DNA from: Candidatus Faecivivens stercorigallinarum | Lineage (GTDB): Bacteria > Bacillota > Clostridia > Oscillospirales > Ruminococcaceae | DNA length: 29,568 bases | Reading direction: 5' to 3' | Assembly: GCA_018715465.1 (NCBI GenBank) | Contig: DVLN01000202.1 | Span: 1 to 29,568, forward strand | Part shown: positions 14,566 to 22,449 of the stretch, piece by piece | How positions within the stretch are numbered: position 1 is the first letter of the stretch | How the letters are laid out: every line of letters begins with the position of its first letter | The notes under the pieces: model-generated | What the model was told of the DNA's origin: nothing | The model's database searches: none | The model's input: only the letters and a program-made list of their open reading frames with translations | Made by a program: the position numbers and the translations under genes

Positions 14566-16047
14566 ATGGCACTGATCATCGAGATCGCCGCGATGCTGGC
14601 GAGCGTCCCATTGTTTATCTTCGGGCTGGCACTAGGCGACTGCCTGCTGCTGCTGTGGGGGGTGCTGGCGCTGTACGCGGGGACAGCCCTTTACTGCATC
14701 CGAAACCGGAGAAGTATGAAATATGCCGTCATCTTTCTGGCTTCCTGGGGGCTGTTCATGCTGGGGCGGGTGGTCGTCCGCCTGCCGGAAGGGGTGTATC
14801 TGCTGGCCAAGTTCACCGAAGAGGAAGTTGTCCATACCTTTCAAAGCCTCTATCTTGCCCTTGCCTTTTTCCTGCTGGGGCTGGCCGCCTTCCAGAACAT
14901 CCGGTTTAAGCGGCGGGAGGGAACCGCAAGCAAAACCTCCCTGGCCGACAGGGTGGACACTTCGGCCCTCGGGCTGCTGTCGGGGATTACCTTTGCGGTG
15001 ACGCTGCCCTTCCGGGTCGGGGTCATCTACTATTATGTCCAGACCGCGCTGCTGACCGGCTACCGGTCGCTCTACCTGAACGGGAACGCCAACATCCCGG
15101 GGTTTATCGACGCCCTCTCGAGAATCCATGTCAGCGCACTGATCATCTACCTGATTCTCTTCCCCAAAAAGAAGCGGGCTTATCTGGTCTCCGCGATTGA
15201 ACTGGCCGTGTCGGGGCTGTACCTGGCGGCGGGGAAGAGGATTGAGTTTATCCAGATCGTCGTCCTGATCTTTGTCATCCTGCTGATGCGGGACGCTTTC
15301 CAGGCAGACCCCCGCCCCTTTTTCACCGGCAAGCGGATCGCGGTGATCTGTGTGACCGGGGTCGTGCTGATCGTGCTGCTGCAATTTATCGGCTACAGCC
15401 GGTTCTCCGAGACGATGGAAAACACCGGCCTTTGGGGCATTGTCACCGACTTTCTGGACACCATCGGGTATTCGGTCGAGATCATCCCGCTGGGCAAAAG
15501 GCATACCGCCGACTTTTTCGGGAACAATACCCTTTATTTCTGGGGGCCATTTTTCAACTGGCTCAAGAGCATCACCGGCATCGGCACCCTCTATTCCGGC
15601 CAGACGCTGGAGACGGTACAATACGGCTACAGCTTCGGCGACGCGCTGACCTATTTTGAGAGCGCATACCTCTACCTGGTGCAGGGCGGGGGGCTGGGGA
15701 GCAGCTATATCGCCGAGCTGTACCATTCATACGGCTATCTGGGGATTGCGGCCTTTAATCTGCTGCTGGGGAATATGGTCAGCCGGCTGGCACCGGGGGA
15801 GGGGGATTCCTGGTTTAGCCGGTATATCAAAACCTATATCTTTATCGGCGTGATTCTGCTGCCGCGGTTCAACTGCTGGGTCTGGATGACCGACGTCATC
15901 TCCAAGGCAAACATCCTCTTCTGGGTTGCCCTCGTGATCGGAATGAAGCTGCTCAGCAGCCGCAACCGACAGGGCCGCCTGCCGGAATCAACAGATGACG
16001 CAATGGGAAAGGAGACATCCTGTCATGAAGGTCATACAGGTCATTGA
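14566..16047 (+). CDS. Wzy-like repeat-unit polymerase (polytopic membrane protein)
   Basis: This 493-residue protein is almost entirely hydrophobic, with roughly 11-12 predicted membrane spans and no soluble enzyme motif. The order and the large central extracytoplasmic segment (FGNNTLYFWGPFFNWLKS and what follows, about residues 325-400) fit oligosaccharide repeat-unit polymerases, which join flipped units on the outer face of the membrane. The late LYHSYGYLGIAAFNLLLGN resembles the conserved Gly-rich span of the O-antigen polymerase-like group. GGAAGG lies 8 nt before ATG 14566. Its 3' end overlaps the next transferase by 23 bp. Wzy proteins share little sequence, so the call rests on topology and context. 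Confidence 0.8.
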   Translation: MALIIEIAAMLASVPLFIFGLALGDCLLLLWGVLALYAGTALYCIRNRRSMKYAVIFLASWGLFMLGRVVVRLPEGVYLLAKFTEEEVVHTFQSLYLALAFFLLGLAAFQNIRFKRREGTASKTSLADRVDTSALGLLSGITFAVTLPFRVGVIYYYVQTALLTGYRSLYLNGNANIPGFIDALSRIHVSALIIYLILFPKKKRAYLVSAIELAVSGLYLAAGKRIEFIQIVVLIFVILLMRDAFQADPRPFFTGKRIAVICVTGVVLIVLLQFIGYSRFSETMENTGLWGIVTDFLDTIGYSVEIIPLGKRHTADFFGNNTLYFWGPFFNWLKSITGIGTLYSGQTLETVQYGYSFGDALTYFESAYLYLVQGGGLGSSYIAELYHSYGYLGIAAFNLLLGNMVSRLAPGEGDSWFSRYIKTYIFIGVILLPRFNCWVWMTDVISKANILFWVALVIGMKLLSSRNRQGRLPESTDDAMGKETSCHEGHTGH

Positions 16048-17125
16048 TACACTGAATATCGGAGGCGCGGAGACGCTGGTCAAGGACTACCTGCTGCATT
16101 TCCCGGCCGGGGTCGAGCGGTTTGTCATCTGCCTGGGGGAGCGGTGCGGGTCGTTTTATGAGACGCTGCTGGAGCGGGAGGGGATACCGGTCTATTATTG
16201 CGGCGAGGGGCTGAAGGGGAAAAAGCTCCCACCCCCGGTCAGCTATCTTATCCGGCTGCGGCGGTTCCAGTCGCTGGTCAACCGCATCCGCCCGGATGTG
16301 ATACACGGCCATCTGACGGCGGTACGCTATCTCGCGGCGGCCAACGTCGGGAAAGCCCGGCTCTTTTACACCCTCCACAATGAGCTGCAAGTCCTCGCCG
16401 CCCGCACCCGCGGCTTTGACCGGTGTATCCGCCGCTGTATCCGCAAAAAAGGGATGGTTCCCATCGCGCTGCACCATAGCATGCAGGCGGCCTGCAACCG
16501 GCGGTATCAGATTCAGTCTACCGTGTACCTGCAAAACGGCATTGAGCTTGACCGTTTTTCCGCTGATACCGCAATGGACAACCCCTTCCGGCGGCAGTTT
16601 GATATCCCGCAGGAGGCGGTACTGCTCGGCAGCGTTGGCCGTCTGATGCCGGTCAAAAACCATGTCTTTCTCGTCGATATCCTGCATCAATTGCGGGCGC
16701 GGGGGATAGACGCCCATCTGGCCATCGCAGGCAAAGGCCCCGAACAGGAGGCTATCCAGAAAAGGGCGGAAGAGATGGGGGTCGCCGGTTTTCTCCGCCT
16801 GACCGGTGTGCAGAAGGATACCCCCGCCCTGTACAAAAGCCTCGACCTGTTCGTTATGCCGTCCAGATGGGAGGGGTTCCCGATCGCCCTGATCGAAGCA
16901 CAGGCGGCAGGGGTGCGCTGTTTGATCTCGGACGTCATCGACGATGAGACAAAAATCCTGTCCACCACCTGGAGCTGTTCCTTGCCCCGCCCGGCCGGGG
17001 AATGGGCGGACATGGCCATCCGGCTGCTGGGGCAGCAGCCGGAGCGGGATTACAGGGAAAAGATGCAGCCGTTTGATATAAAATGGATTACCACCCGGCT
17101 GATGGAACTCTACCAGGCTCCATGA
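16025..17125 (+). CDS. Glycosyltransferase family 4
   Basis: A 366-residue GT-B transferase starting MKVIQVIDTLNIGGAETLVK, the usual GT4 opening. HGHLTAVRYLA and LFYTLHNELQ follow. The donor domain shows LGSVGRLMPVKNHVFLVDIL, LAIAGKGPEQEAI and the E-x7-E motif in WEGFPIALIEAQAAGVRCLI. I choose ATG 16025, which follows AAAGGAGA and overlaps the end of the polymerase gene. It may be translationally coupled to it. This resembles EpsF/CapM-like transferases of Firmicutes; the sugar added is unknown. Confidence 0.92.
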   Translation: MKVIQVIDTLNIGGAETLVKDYLLHFPAGVERFVICLGERCGSFYETLLEREGIPVYYCGEGLKGKKLPPPVSYLIRLRRFQSLVNRIRPDVIHGHLTAVRYLAAANVGKARLFYTLHNELQVLAARTRGFDRCIRRCIRKKGMVPIALHHSMQAACNRRYQIQSTVYLQNGIELDRFSADTAMDNPFRRQFDIPQEAVLLGSVGRLMPVKNHVFLVDILHQLRARGIDAHLAIAGKGPEQEAIQKRAEEMGVAGFLRLTGVQKDTPALYKSLDLFVMPSRWEGFPIALIEAQAAGVRCLISDVIDDETKILSTTWSCSLPRPAGEWADMAIRLLGQQPERDYREKMQPFDIKWITTRLMELYQAP

Positions 17126-17168
17126 CGGCGGTCGGATGTTTGGTTTGCCGAAAGGGGGCAGCTGGCGT

Positions 17169-18686
17169 ATGGGAAAAAGCAGGGCTTCGGTCCTAAATAT
17201 GGCGGTGACACTGGTCTGGCAGCTCTGTACCGTCGTCTTCGGGCTGGTCGTCCCGCGGTATTTTCTGGTCGGGTACGGCGCGGACATCCACGGGCTGACC
17301 TCCACCATCTCCAACATCCTCAGTTATGTGCTGCTGCTCAATGCCGGGCTGCTGACCGCGTCGGTACAGGCACTCTACCGGCCGCTGAGCAGCAAAAACC
17401 AGACAGAAGTCAACGCCGTCCTCAACGCGGTACAAAAATACTATACCAAAGTCGGGCTGGCCTATCTCGCCGCCACCCTCCTGTTGTCGGCAGTGCTGCC
17501 GCTGTTTATCGCGGGCGGGTGGACGGTGTCGGTGCTGATGCTGGTGATGGGGATGTCGAATATCTTTGACTCCTTTCTGGGGGCAAGGTACCGGGTGCTG
17601 ATGCAGGCCGACCAGAAATACTGGCTGATCGGGCTGCTGAATATCCTGACGCTGGTCGTCCGGGGGGGTGTCCAGCTGCTGCTGATCCGGTTTCACCTGC
17701 CGGTCGTCGCTGTCCAGCTGGTGCCGGTGGGGACGACGGTGGCGGGCTGTCTGGCACTTAGGGCACTGGCCCGGCGCAGTTACCCCCGCCTTGACGGAAC
17801 CGTCCCCCCCGACTACCGGGCATTAAACCAGCGGGGGGCCGCGCTCGTCCACCAGATCGCGGGGGTGGTGGTCAACAATACCGACACCATCCTGCTCTCC
17901 CTCTTTTCCGGCCTCGCGTCGGTCAGCGTCTATACCGTCTACCAGATGGTTTTCACCCACCTTTACAGCTTTGTCACCTCGGTATTCAGCACCTCGACCG
18001 TCGCCGGGTTCGGGCATCTGCTGGCGGGGAATGCCGGAAGGGAAAAGGTGCGCAAGGTGTATGACCTCTATGAAGCGGCCTTTTATTTTGTGATCTCCTG
18101 TGTGCTGGCAGCCTGCGGGGTGCTGATCGGGCCGTTTATCCGGCTGTATACAAAAGGGGTGCAGGGCGCCGCATACGACGACTTTGGGCTGGTTATCCTG
18201 TTTATGACGGTCGCCATCCTCAACAATGCCCGGGTGCCCTGCGGCATGATGATCAACGCCGCGGGCCACTACCAAAAGACACAGTACAGGGCTGTCGCCG
18301 AAGCAGTCATCAACCTGTCGGTATCCCTGCTGCTGGTCGGCAGGCTGGGGATCTATGGGGTATTGATCGGGACCGTCGTCTCCTTTTTATACAGGACAAC
18401 CGATATCATCCTCTATACCAACCGCCATATCCTCGGGCGGTCCTGCTGGCGGTCGCTGCGGCGGGTGCTCTGGATGGTGCTGACGGTCGGGGTTGTCTGG
18501 AAGGCAGCCGGCGGCCTGCTGGATAGGGCGGTAAGCGGCTGGGCCCAGTGGCTGGGACTGGGGATGGTCACCTTCTGCGGAGCGGCGGTGTTTGCGGCGG
18601 TGCTCTGGCTGGCGGCTGAGAACCGGACATGCAGGGAAGCCGCCGCGCTGGTCATCCGCCGTCTGAAAAAAATAAGCTCATCATGA
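17169..18686 (+). CDS. Wzx-like polysaccharide flippase
   Basis: A 505-residue integral membrane protein with about 12-14 hydrophobic spans, belonging to the MOP/PST flippase group that moves lipid-linked repeat units across the membrane. Early segments such as MAVTLVWQLCTVVFGLVVPRYF and YGADIHGLTSTISNILSYV, and NTDTILLSLFSGLASVSVY in the middle, are typical. I prefer ATG 17169 (AAGGGGG 10 nt upstream) to the ATG at 17136, which lacks a clear site. Together with the polymerase and the kinase module this defines a Wzx/Wzy-dependent pathway. Confidence 0.9.
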   Translation: MGKSRASVLNMAVTLVWQLCTVVFGLVVPRYFLVGYGADIHGLTSTISNILSYVLLLNAGLLTASVQALYRPLSSKNQTEVNAVLNAVQKYYTKVGLAYLAATLLLSAVLPLFIAGGWTVSVLMLVMGMSNIFDSFLGARYRVLMQADQKYWLIGLLNILTLVVRGGVQLLLIRFHLPVVAVQLVPVGTTVAGCLALRALARRSYPRLDGTVPPDYRALNQRGAALVHQIAGVVVNNTDTILLSLFSGLASVSVYTVYQMVFTHLYSFVTSVFSTSTVAGFGHLLAGNAGREKVRKVYDLYEAAFYFVISCVLAACGVLIGPFIRLYTKGVQGAAYDDFGLVILFMTVAILNNARVPCGMMINAAGHYQKTQYRAVAEAVINLSVSLLLVGRLGIYGVLIGTVVSFLYRTTDIILYTNRHILGRSCWRSLRRVLWMVLTVGVVWKAAGGLLDRAVSGWAQWLGLGMVTFCGAAVFAAVLWLAAENRTCREAAALVIRRLKKISSS

Positions 18687-18716
18687 TTTCCCCCGTCCAG
18701 AAAGGAGCATCACCCG

Positions 18717-19787
18717 ATGAAACCAAAGACAATCCTTGTGACCGGCGCGGCCGGATTTATCGGTTCCCACCTCGTCCTGCGGCTGCTGAAAACCGACCCC
18801 GGATGCAGCATCGTCGGCATCGACAATCTGAACCCCTATTATGACGTCTCCCTCAAGGAATACCGGCTGTCGCAGATTGCCCGCCAGGCATCCGGTGCGG
18901 CTGACGGCAGATGGCAGTTTATCCGGGGGTCGATTGCCGACGGGGCACTGATCCGGCAGCTTTTCGCCGAGACCCGCCCGGATATCGTCGTCAACCTCGC
19001 CGCACAGGCAGGGGTGCGCTATTCGATCACCAACCCGGACGCCTATATCGAAAGCAACCTGACCGGCTTTTACAACATCCTCGAAGCCTGCCGCCATTCC
19101 TATGACGGCGGGGCGGCAGGGGTGGAGCATCTGGTCTATGCTTCCTCTTCCTCGGTCTATGGCGCCAACCGCAAGGTGCCCTATTCCACCGGTGACCCGA
19201 CCGACAGCCCGGTCTCCCTCTACGCCGCCACCAAAAAGGCCAATGAACTGATGGCCCACGCCTACAGCAAGCTGTATGATATCCCGTCAACCGGCCTGCG
19301 GTTCTTTACCGTCTACGGGCCTGCCGGGCGGCCGGATATGGCCTATTTCAGCTTTACCGACCGCCTCCGCCGCGGCGAAACCATCCAGCTGTTCAACTAT
19401 GGCCACTGCAAGCGGGATTTTACCTATATCGACGACGCCGTCGAAGGGGTCGTCCAGGTGATGGGCCGTCCCCCCAGGCGGCAGACCGGGCCGGATGGGC
19501 TGCCGGTCCCGCCAGCAATGGTCTACAACATCGGCAACAGCCATCCCGAAAGCCTGCTGGACTTTGTCACCATCTTGCAGCAGCAGCTGGTACAAGCCGG
19601 GGTGCTTCCGCAGGACGATGACTTTGCTTCCCATCACCAGCTCGTCCCGATGCAGCCGGGCGACCTGCCGGTCACCTTCGCCGATACCAGCGGGCTGCAA
19701 GCCGATTTCGGCTGGAAGCCGGACACCAGCCTCCGAACCGGACTGCGCCGGTTTGCCGAATGGTACCGGGACTTTTACCAGCTGTGA
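18717..19787 (+). CDS. UDP-glucuronate 4-epimerase (extended SDR)
   Basis: This 356-residue enzyme interconverts UDP-glucuronate and UDP-galacturonate in the cytoplasm. It has the cofactor loop ILVTGAAGFIGSHLVLRLL, the family-specific GIDNLNPYYDVSLKEYRL, NLAAQAGVRYSITNPDAYIE, YASSSSVYGANRKVPYS and the catalytic SLYAATKKANELMAHAY (YxxxK). RFFTVYGPAGRPDMA and RDFTYIDDAVEGV complete the signature. AAAGGAG precedes ATG 18717. It would use the product of the UDP-glucose dehydrogenase encoded next, so the polymer probably contains galacturonic and/or glucuronic acid. Confidence 0.93.
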   Translation: MKPKTILVTGAAGFIGSHLVLRLLKTDPGCSIVGIDNLNPYYDVSLKEYRLSQIARQASGAADGRWQFIRGSIADGALIRQLFAETRPDIVVNLAAQAGVRYSITNPDAYIESNLTGFYNILEACRHSYDGGAAGVEHLVYASSSSVYGANRKVPYSTGDPTDSPVSLYAATKKANELMAHAYSKLYDIPSTGLRFFTVYGPAGRPDMAYFSFTDRLRRGETIQLFNYGHCKRDFTYIDDAVEGVVQVMGRPPRRQTGPDGLPVPPAMVYNIGNSHPESLLDFVTILQQQLVQAGVLPQDDDFASHHQLVPMQPGDLPVTFADTSGLQADFGWKPDTSLRTGLRRFAEWYRDFYQL

Positions 19788-19836
19788 TACCATCCCCTGG
19801 CCGCAGGGCCGCGGGATATCAGCACCTCAAGATGTC

Positions 19837-19872
19837 AAGGAGGGTTTCAGCATGAACAGAAAAATCGTGTAG
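19837..19872 (+). pseudogene. Original ribosome site and first codons of ugd, cut off by the insertion sequence
   Basis: A strong site AAGGAGGG (19837-19844) lies 7 nt before ATG 19852, and the next codons read MNRKI before the element begins; the frame then closes with GTG TAG at 19867-19872. The same start region occurs again intact at 20917-20941. This is the left copy of the target duplication, so the good ribosome site is now attached to a six-codon peptide. Confidence 0.9.
19843..19867 (+). repeat. Left copy of the 25-bp target-site duplication
   Basis: The 25 bases here, starting GGTTTCAGCATGAAC, are identical to those at 20917-20941. They flank the element exactly and contain the ugd start codon. 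Confidence 0.95.
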
Positions 19873-19910
19873 GAGTACAATACATATTGGACAATTAACA
19901 AAAAAAGAAA

Positions 19911-19979
19911 GAAGAATACGGTCTCATCGGTTATAGTTAAGTTGCAACACCAACCAAATGAGAGGAGACCATATTCTTC
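19911..19979 (+). promoter_or_regulatory. Hairpin masking the transposase ribosome site
   Basis: The arm at 19911-19925 (GAAGAATACGGTCTC) pairs with 19965-19979 (GAGACCATATTCTTC) at 14 of 15 positions across a 39-nt loop. The second arm covers part of the AGAGGAG ribosome site (19961-19967) and all bases between it and the ATG at 19980. In read-through mRNA from the operon this would hide the transposase start, a known way for insertion sequences to avoid activation by outside transcription. Confidence 0.65.
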
Positions 19980-20906
19980 ATGAGTACTAGTATAACACAA
20001 GACATGGCCTATAGGCAATCCCTAATGAAATATGCTGAAAAATATGGAGTCAGCAGAGCTAGTAGAAAGTACAATAAAAGCAGGTCCTACATCTACTTTT
20101 GGAAGGCACGTTGGGATGGAAGTGTCGCATCCCTAGCCTGCCAGTCCCGTCGCCCTCACAGCCATCCGAATCAACATACCCAAGCAGAATTGAAGCTGAT
20201 AAAGGATATGCGCCGCCGTAATCCTAACCTTGGTATGGTGGAATTCTGGCATCGATTGCGCCAAAGAGGTTACACCCGCCGCCCTGAAAGCCTTTTCCGG
20301 GTTATGCGCAAACTTGGGTTATTTCCACAGCCTAAACCAACATCAAGCTATAAGCCCAAGCCTTATGAACAGATGACCCATCCAGGAGAAAGAGTGCAAA
20401 TAGACGTGAAAGTTGTTCCACGCAGCTGTATTGCAGATCCACACTTGCGCCTGTTCCAATATACTGCAATTGACGAGTTCACACGGTTGCGGTTTCTCGC
20501 TGCCTATCCAGAGCAATCCACCTATTCTTCTGCCGATTTTCTCAAAAAGATGATTGCTTGGTATGTCAAACATGGAATCAAAGTGGAATGTGTTCAAACT
20601 GATAATGGCTTTGAATTCACAAATCGCTTTTCCAATAGTAAACGAAACCTTCCCACACTTTTTGAAGCAACAGCTGCTAAACTCGGTATTCGCCATAAAC
20701 TAATCCGTCCTTATACACCACGCCACAATGGCAAGGTAGAACGCAGTCACAGAGAAGATCAGAAACGTTTTTATTCCTGCCATTCATTTTTCTCACTGGA
20801 CGACTTTGCAAAGCAGCTTGCAGTTCACAATCGACGTTCCAACAACTTTCCTATGAGACCTCTTCATTGGCTTTCTCCCTTGGAGTTCTCTGTCCAATAT
20901 GTTTGA
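19980..20906 (+). CDS. DDE transposase of the IS481/IS1202-like element
   Basis: This 308-residue protein has an N-terminal helix-turn-helix (KYAEKYGVSRASRKYNKSRSY) and a second HTH region (NLGMVEFWHRLRQRGYTRR). The integrase-type catalytic core reads GERVQIDVKVVP (first Asp), VECVQTDNGFEF (second Asp) and YTPRHNGKVERSHREDQKRF (Glu). It ends with SNNFPMRPLHWLSPLEF, the usual tail of these enzymes. The gene is intact. Its last bases, ATGTTTGA, overlap an in-frame start for the ugd gene that it interrupts. Expression may be held down by the hairpin over its ribosome site. Confidence 0.92.
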   Translation: MSTSITQDMAYRQSLMKYAEKYGVSRASRKYNKSRSYIYFWKARWDGSVASLACQSRRPHSHPNQHTQAELKLIKDMRRRNPNLGMVEFWHRLRQRGYTRRPESLFRVMRKLGLFPQPKPTSSYKPKPYEQMTHPGERVQIDVKVVPRSCIADPHLRLFQYTAIDEFTRLRFLAAYPEQSTYSSADFLKKMIAWYVKHGIKVECVQTDNGFEFTNRFSNSKRNLPTLFEATAAKLGIRHKLIRPYTPRHNGKVERSHREDQKRFYSCHSFFSLDDFAKQLAVHNRRSNNFPMRPLHWLSPLEFSVQYV

Positions 20907-20916
20907 CAAACCTACA

Positions 20917-20941
20917 GGTTTCAGCATGAACAGAAAAATCG
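20917..20941 (+). repeat. Right copy of the 25-bp target-site duplication
   Basis: Identical to 19843-19867. It preserves the ugd start codon at 20926 and the first five codons, so the coding frame downstream was not damaged by the insertion. Confidence 0.95.
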
Positions 20942-22239
20942 CAGTCGCAGGGACCGGCTATGTCGGGCTGTCCGTCGCGACCCTATTGGCGCAGCATAAC
21001 CATGTCCTGGCGGTGGACGTCCTCCCCGAAAAGGTGGATTGCATCAACCGCCGCCAGTCCCCCATCCGGGACGCCGGTATCGAACAGTTTTTCGCTGAAA
21101 AGCAGCTGGATTTGACCGCGACGCTGGACGGCGATGCCGCATACCGCCAGGCGGAATTTGTCGTCGTCGCCGCCCCCACCAACTACGACAGCAGCAGGGA
21201 TTCCTTTGACACCTCTGCCGTCGAATCGGTCATCCGCCAGGTCATCCGGGTCAACCCCCAGGCGTTCATCGTCATCAAGTCGACCGTCCCGGTCGGGTAT
21301 ACCGCCGCTATCCGCCAGAAGACCGGCAGCGGCAACATCCTGTTCAGCCCTGAGTTCCTCCGGGAATCTAGGGCCCTGCATGACAACCTCTATCCCTCCC
21401 GGATTATCGTCTCCACCGACGGCTCCCCCCGGCTGAATGCCGCCGCAGAGGACTTCGCGGCGCTGCTCAGGGAAGGCGCGCGCAAGCAGGAGATCGAGAC
21501 GCTGCTGATGGGCTTTTCCGAGGCCGAAGCGGTCAAGCTGTTCGCCAACAGTTATCTTGCGCTGCGGGTCAGCTATTTCAATGAGCTGGACAGCTACGCC
21601 GAGATGAGAGGGCTCAACGCCCGGGAGATCATCAGCGGCGTCTGTCTCGACCCCCGCATCGGGAACCACTACAACAACCCTTCCTTCGGCTATGGCGGCT
21701 ACTGCCTGCCCAAGGATACCAAACAGCTGCTCGCAAACTATCACGGCATCCCCCAGAAGATGGTGTCGGCAATCGTCGAGAGCAACCGTACCCGCAAGGA
21801 GTTTATCGCCGGCCGCGTCCTTGAATTGGCTGTCCAGGAGCCGAATTTACATCGGCAGCCGAATTTACATCGGCAGCCGAATTCACATCAGCGGCCGAAT
21901 CCCCACCAGCAGCCGAATCCCCACCAGCAGCCGGATTCCCGCCAGCGGCAGGGGGAGATTGTCGTCGGGGTCTACCGGCTGACGATGAAGAGCAATTCCG
22001 ATAACTTCCGTCAAAGCGCGGTCCAGGGGGTCATCAGCCGGCTGAAGGCCAAGGGCGCAGCCGTCGTCATCCATGAACCTGAGCTGGAGGACGGCAGCAC
22101 CTTTTGCGGCATCCCGGTCGTCAATGACCTGGACCGGTTCAAGCAGATCAGCCATGCCATCCTCGCCAACCGCTATGACAGCTGCCTCGACGATGTCCGC
22201 CGCAAGGTCTATACCCGCGATATCTTCCGCAGGGATTGA
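20926..22239 (+). CDS. ugd: UDP-glucose 6-dehydrogenase with a tandem-repeat insertion
   Basis: This 437-residue enzyme oxidises UDP-glucose to UDP-glucuronate using two NAD+. The N-terminal Rossmann fold is IAVAGTGYVGLSVATLLAQ. VVAAPTNYD, IKSTVPVGYT, LFSPEFLRES and NSYLALRVSYFNELD follow. The catalytic cysteine is residue 260 in FGYGGYCLPKDTKQL, and the C-terminal UDP-binding domain shows VVGVYRLTMKSNSDNFR. Between these domains, residues 306-341 are a proline/glutamine/histidine repeat that is absent from ordinary members of about 390 residues. The insertion sequence removed the original AAGGAGGG site from this start. An alternative ATG at 20899, inside the end of the transposase gene, is in frame and would add nine residues. 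Function is firm if the insert is tolerated. Confidence 0.92.
   Translation: MNRKIAVAGTGYVGLSVATLLAQHNHVLAVDVLPEKVDCINRRQSPIRDAGIEQFFAEKQLDLTATLDGDAAYRQAEFVVVAAPTNYDSSRDSFDTSAVESVIRQVIRVNPQAFIVIKSTVPVGYTAAIRQKTGSGNILFSPEFLRESRALHDNLYPSRIIVSTDGSPRLNAAAEDFAALLREGARKQEIETLLMGFSEAEAVKLFANSYLALRVSYFNELDSYAEMRGLNAREIISGVCLDPRIGNHYNNPSFGYGGYCLPKDTKQLLANYHGIPQKMVSAIVESNRTRKEFIAGRVLELAVQEPNLHRQPNLHRQPNSHQRPNPHQQPNPHQQPDSRQRQGEIVVGVYRLTMKSNSDNFRQSAVQGVISRLKAKGAAVVIHEPELEDGSTFCGIPVVNDLDRFKQISHAILANRYDSCLDDVRRKVYTRDIFRRD
21841..21948 (+). repeat. In-frame 18-bp tandem repeat inside ugd (6 units)
   Basis: Six consecutive 18-bp units encode PNLHRQ, PNLHRQ, PNSHQR, PNPHQQ, PNPHQQ and PDSRQR. The first two are identical (CCGAATTTACATCGGCAG) and so are the fourth and fifth, a pattern expected from recent local duplication. 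The array falls between FIAGRVLELAVQE and GEIVVGVYRL, in the linker just before the first strand of the C-terminal Rossmann domain. Confidence 0.95.
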
Positions 22240-22449
22240 CTTTGCAGCAAAACCCCGCCCCCTGAAAAAGCCTTCCGGGAGCGGGGAGGGGATAGTGGGA
22301 AAATCTGTTCGATAAGCCTTGACAGAAAGGGAAATATCCAGTATAATAAAGATAAGGGAATGTATGTTCGAACGTCAGCTGGCGTGCGGACAACTTTTTT
22401 ATCGGAGAAAAGAACATATTTTCAAACGTTATATAAGGGGAGTGATCGG
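22240..22449 (+). promoter_or_regulatory. Intergenic control region: sigma-A promoter and possible LexA-like box
   Basis: A textbook promoter is present: TTGACA at 22319-22324 and TATAAT at 22342-22347, exactly 17 bp apart. Upstream, a GC-rich dyad (CCCCGC at about 22255, GCGGGG at about 22280) lacks a T-run and is only a possible end for the polysaccharide operon. Downstream, AGAACATATTTTCA at 22411-22424 matches 11 of 14 positions of the Firmicutes SOS-box form CGAACATATGTTCG, which may be chance. The leader also contains the near-palindrome ACGTCAGCTGGCGT. Confidence 0.8.

Larger units (their letters stand above)
19868..20916 (+). mobile_element. Complete 1049-bp insertion sequence, IS481/IS1202-like
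   Basis: The element is bounded by imperfect inverted ends: the left starts TGTAGGAGTACAATACATAT and the reverse complement of the right starts TGTAGGTTTGTCAAACATAT, with both continuing TGGACA. It carries one transposase gene in the same direction as the operon and is clearly lower in GC than its surroundings. The flanking 25-bp direct repeat marks a single, recent-looking insertion. A 25-bp duplication is longer than most IS481 members make (about 4-15 bp) and within the 24-29 bp range known for IS1202-type elements; this placement rests on recalled family knowledge. Confidence 0.92.

Noticed and set aside
15953..17317. 454-codon minus-strand frame opposite the third glycosyltransferase
   Set aside because: It is antisense to a GT4 gene with intact motifs; its composition is that of a shadow frame.
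21841..21948. Repeats in ugd and the dehydratase considered as CRISPR arrays
   Set aside because: The units are contiguous without spacers, keep the reading frame of a known enzyme, and have no cas genes nearby.
22360..22449. Upstream ATG giving the DnaD-like protein 30 extra residues
   Set aside because: It would lie about six bases from the predicted transcription start with no spaced ribosome site, and the added residues do not belong to the family; the TTG at 22450 has a good site.
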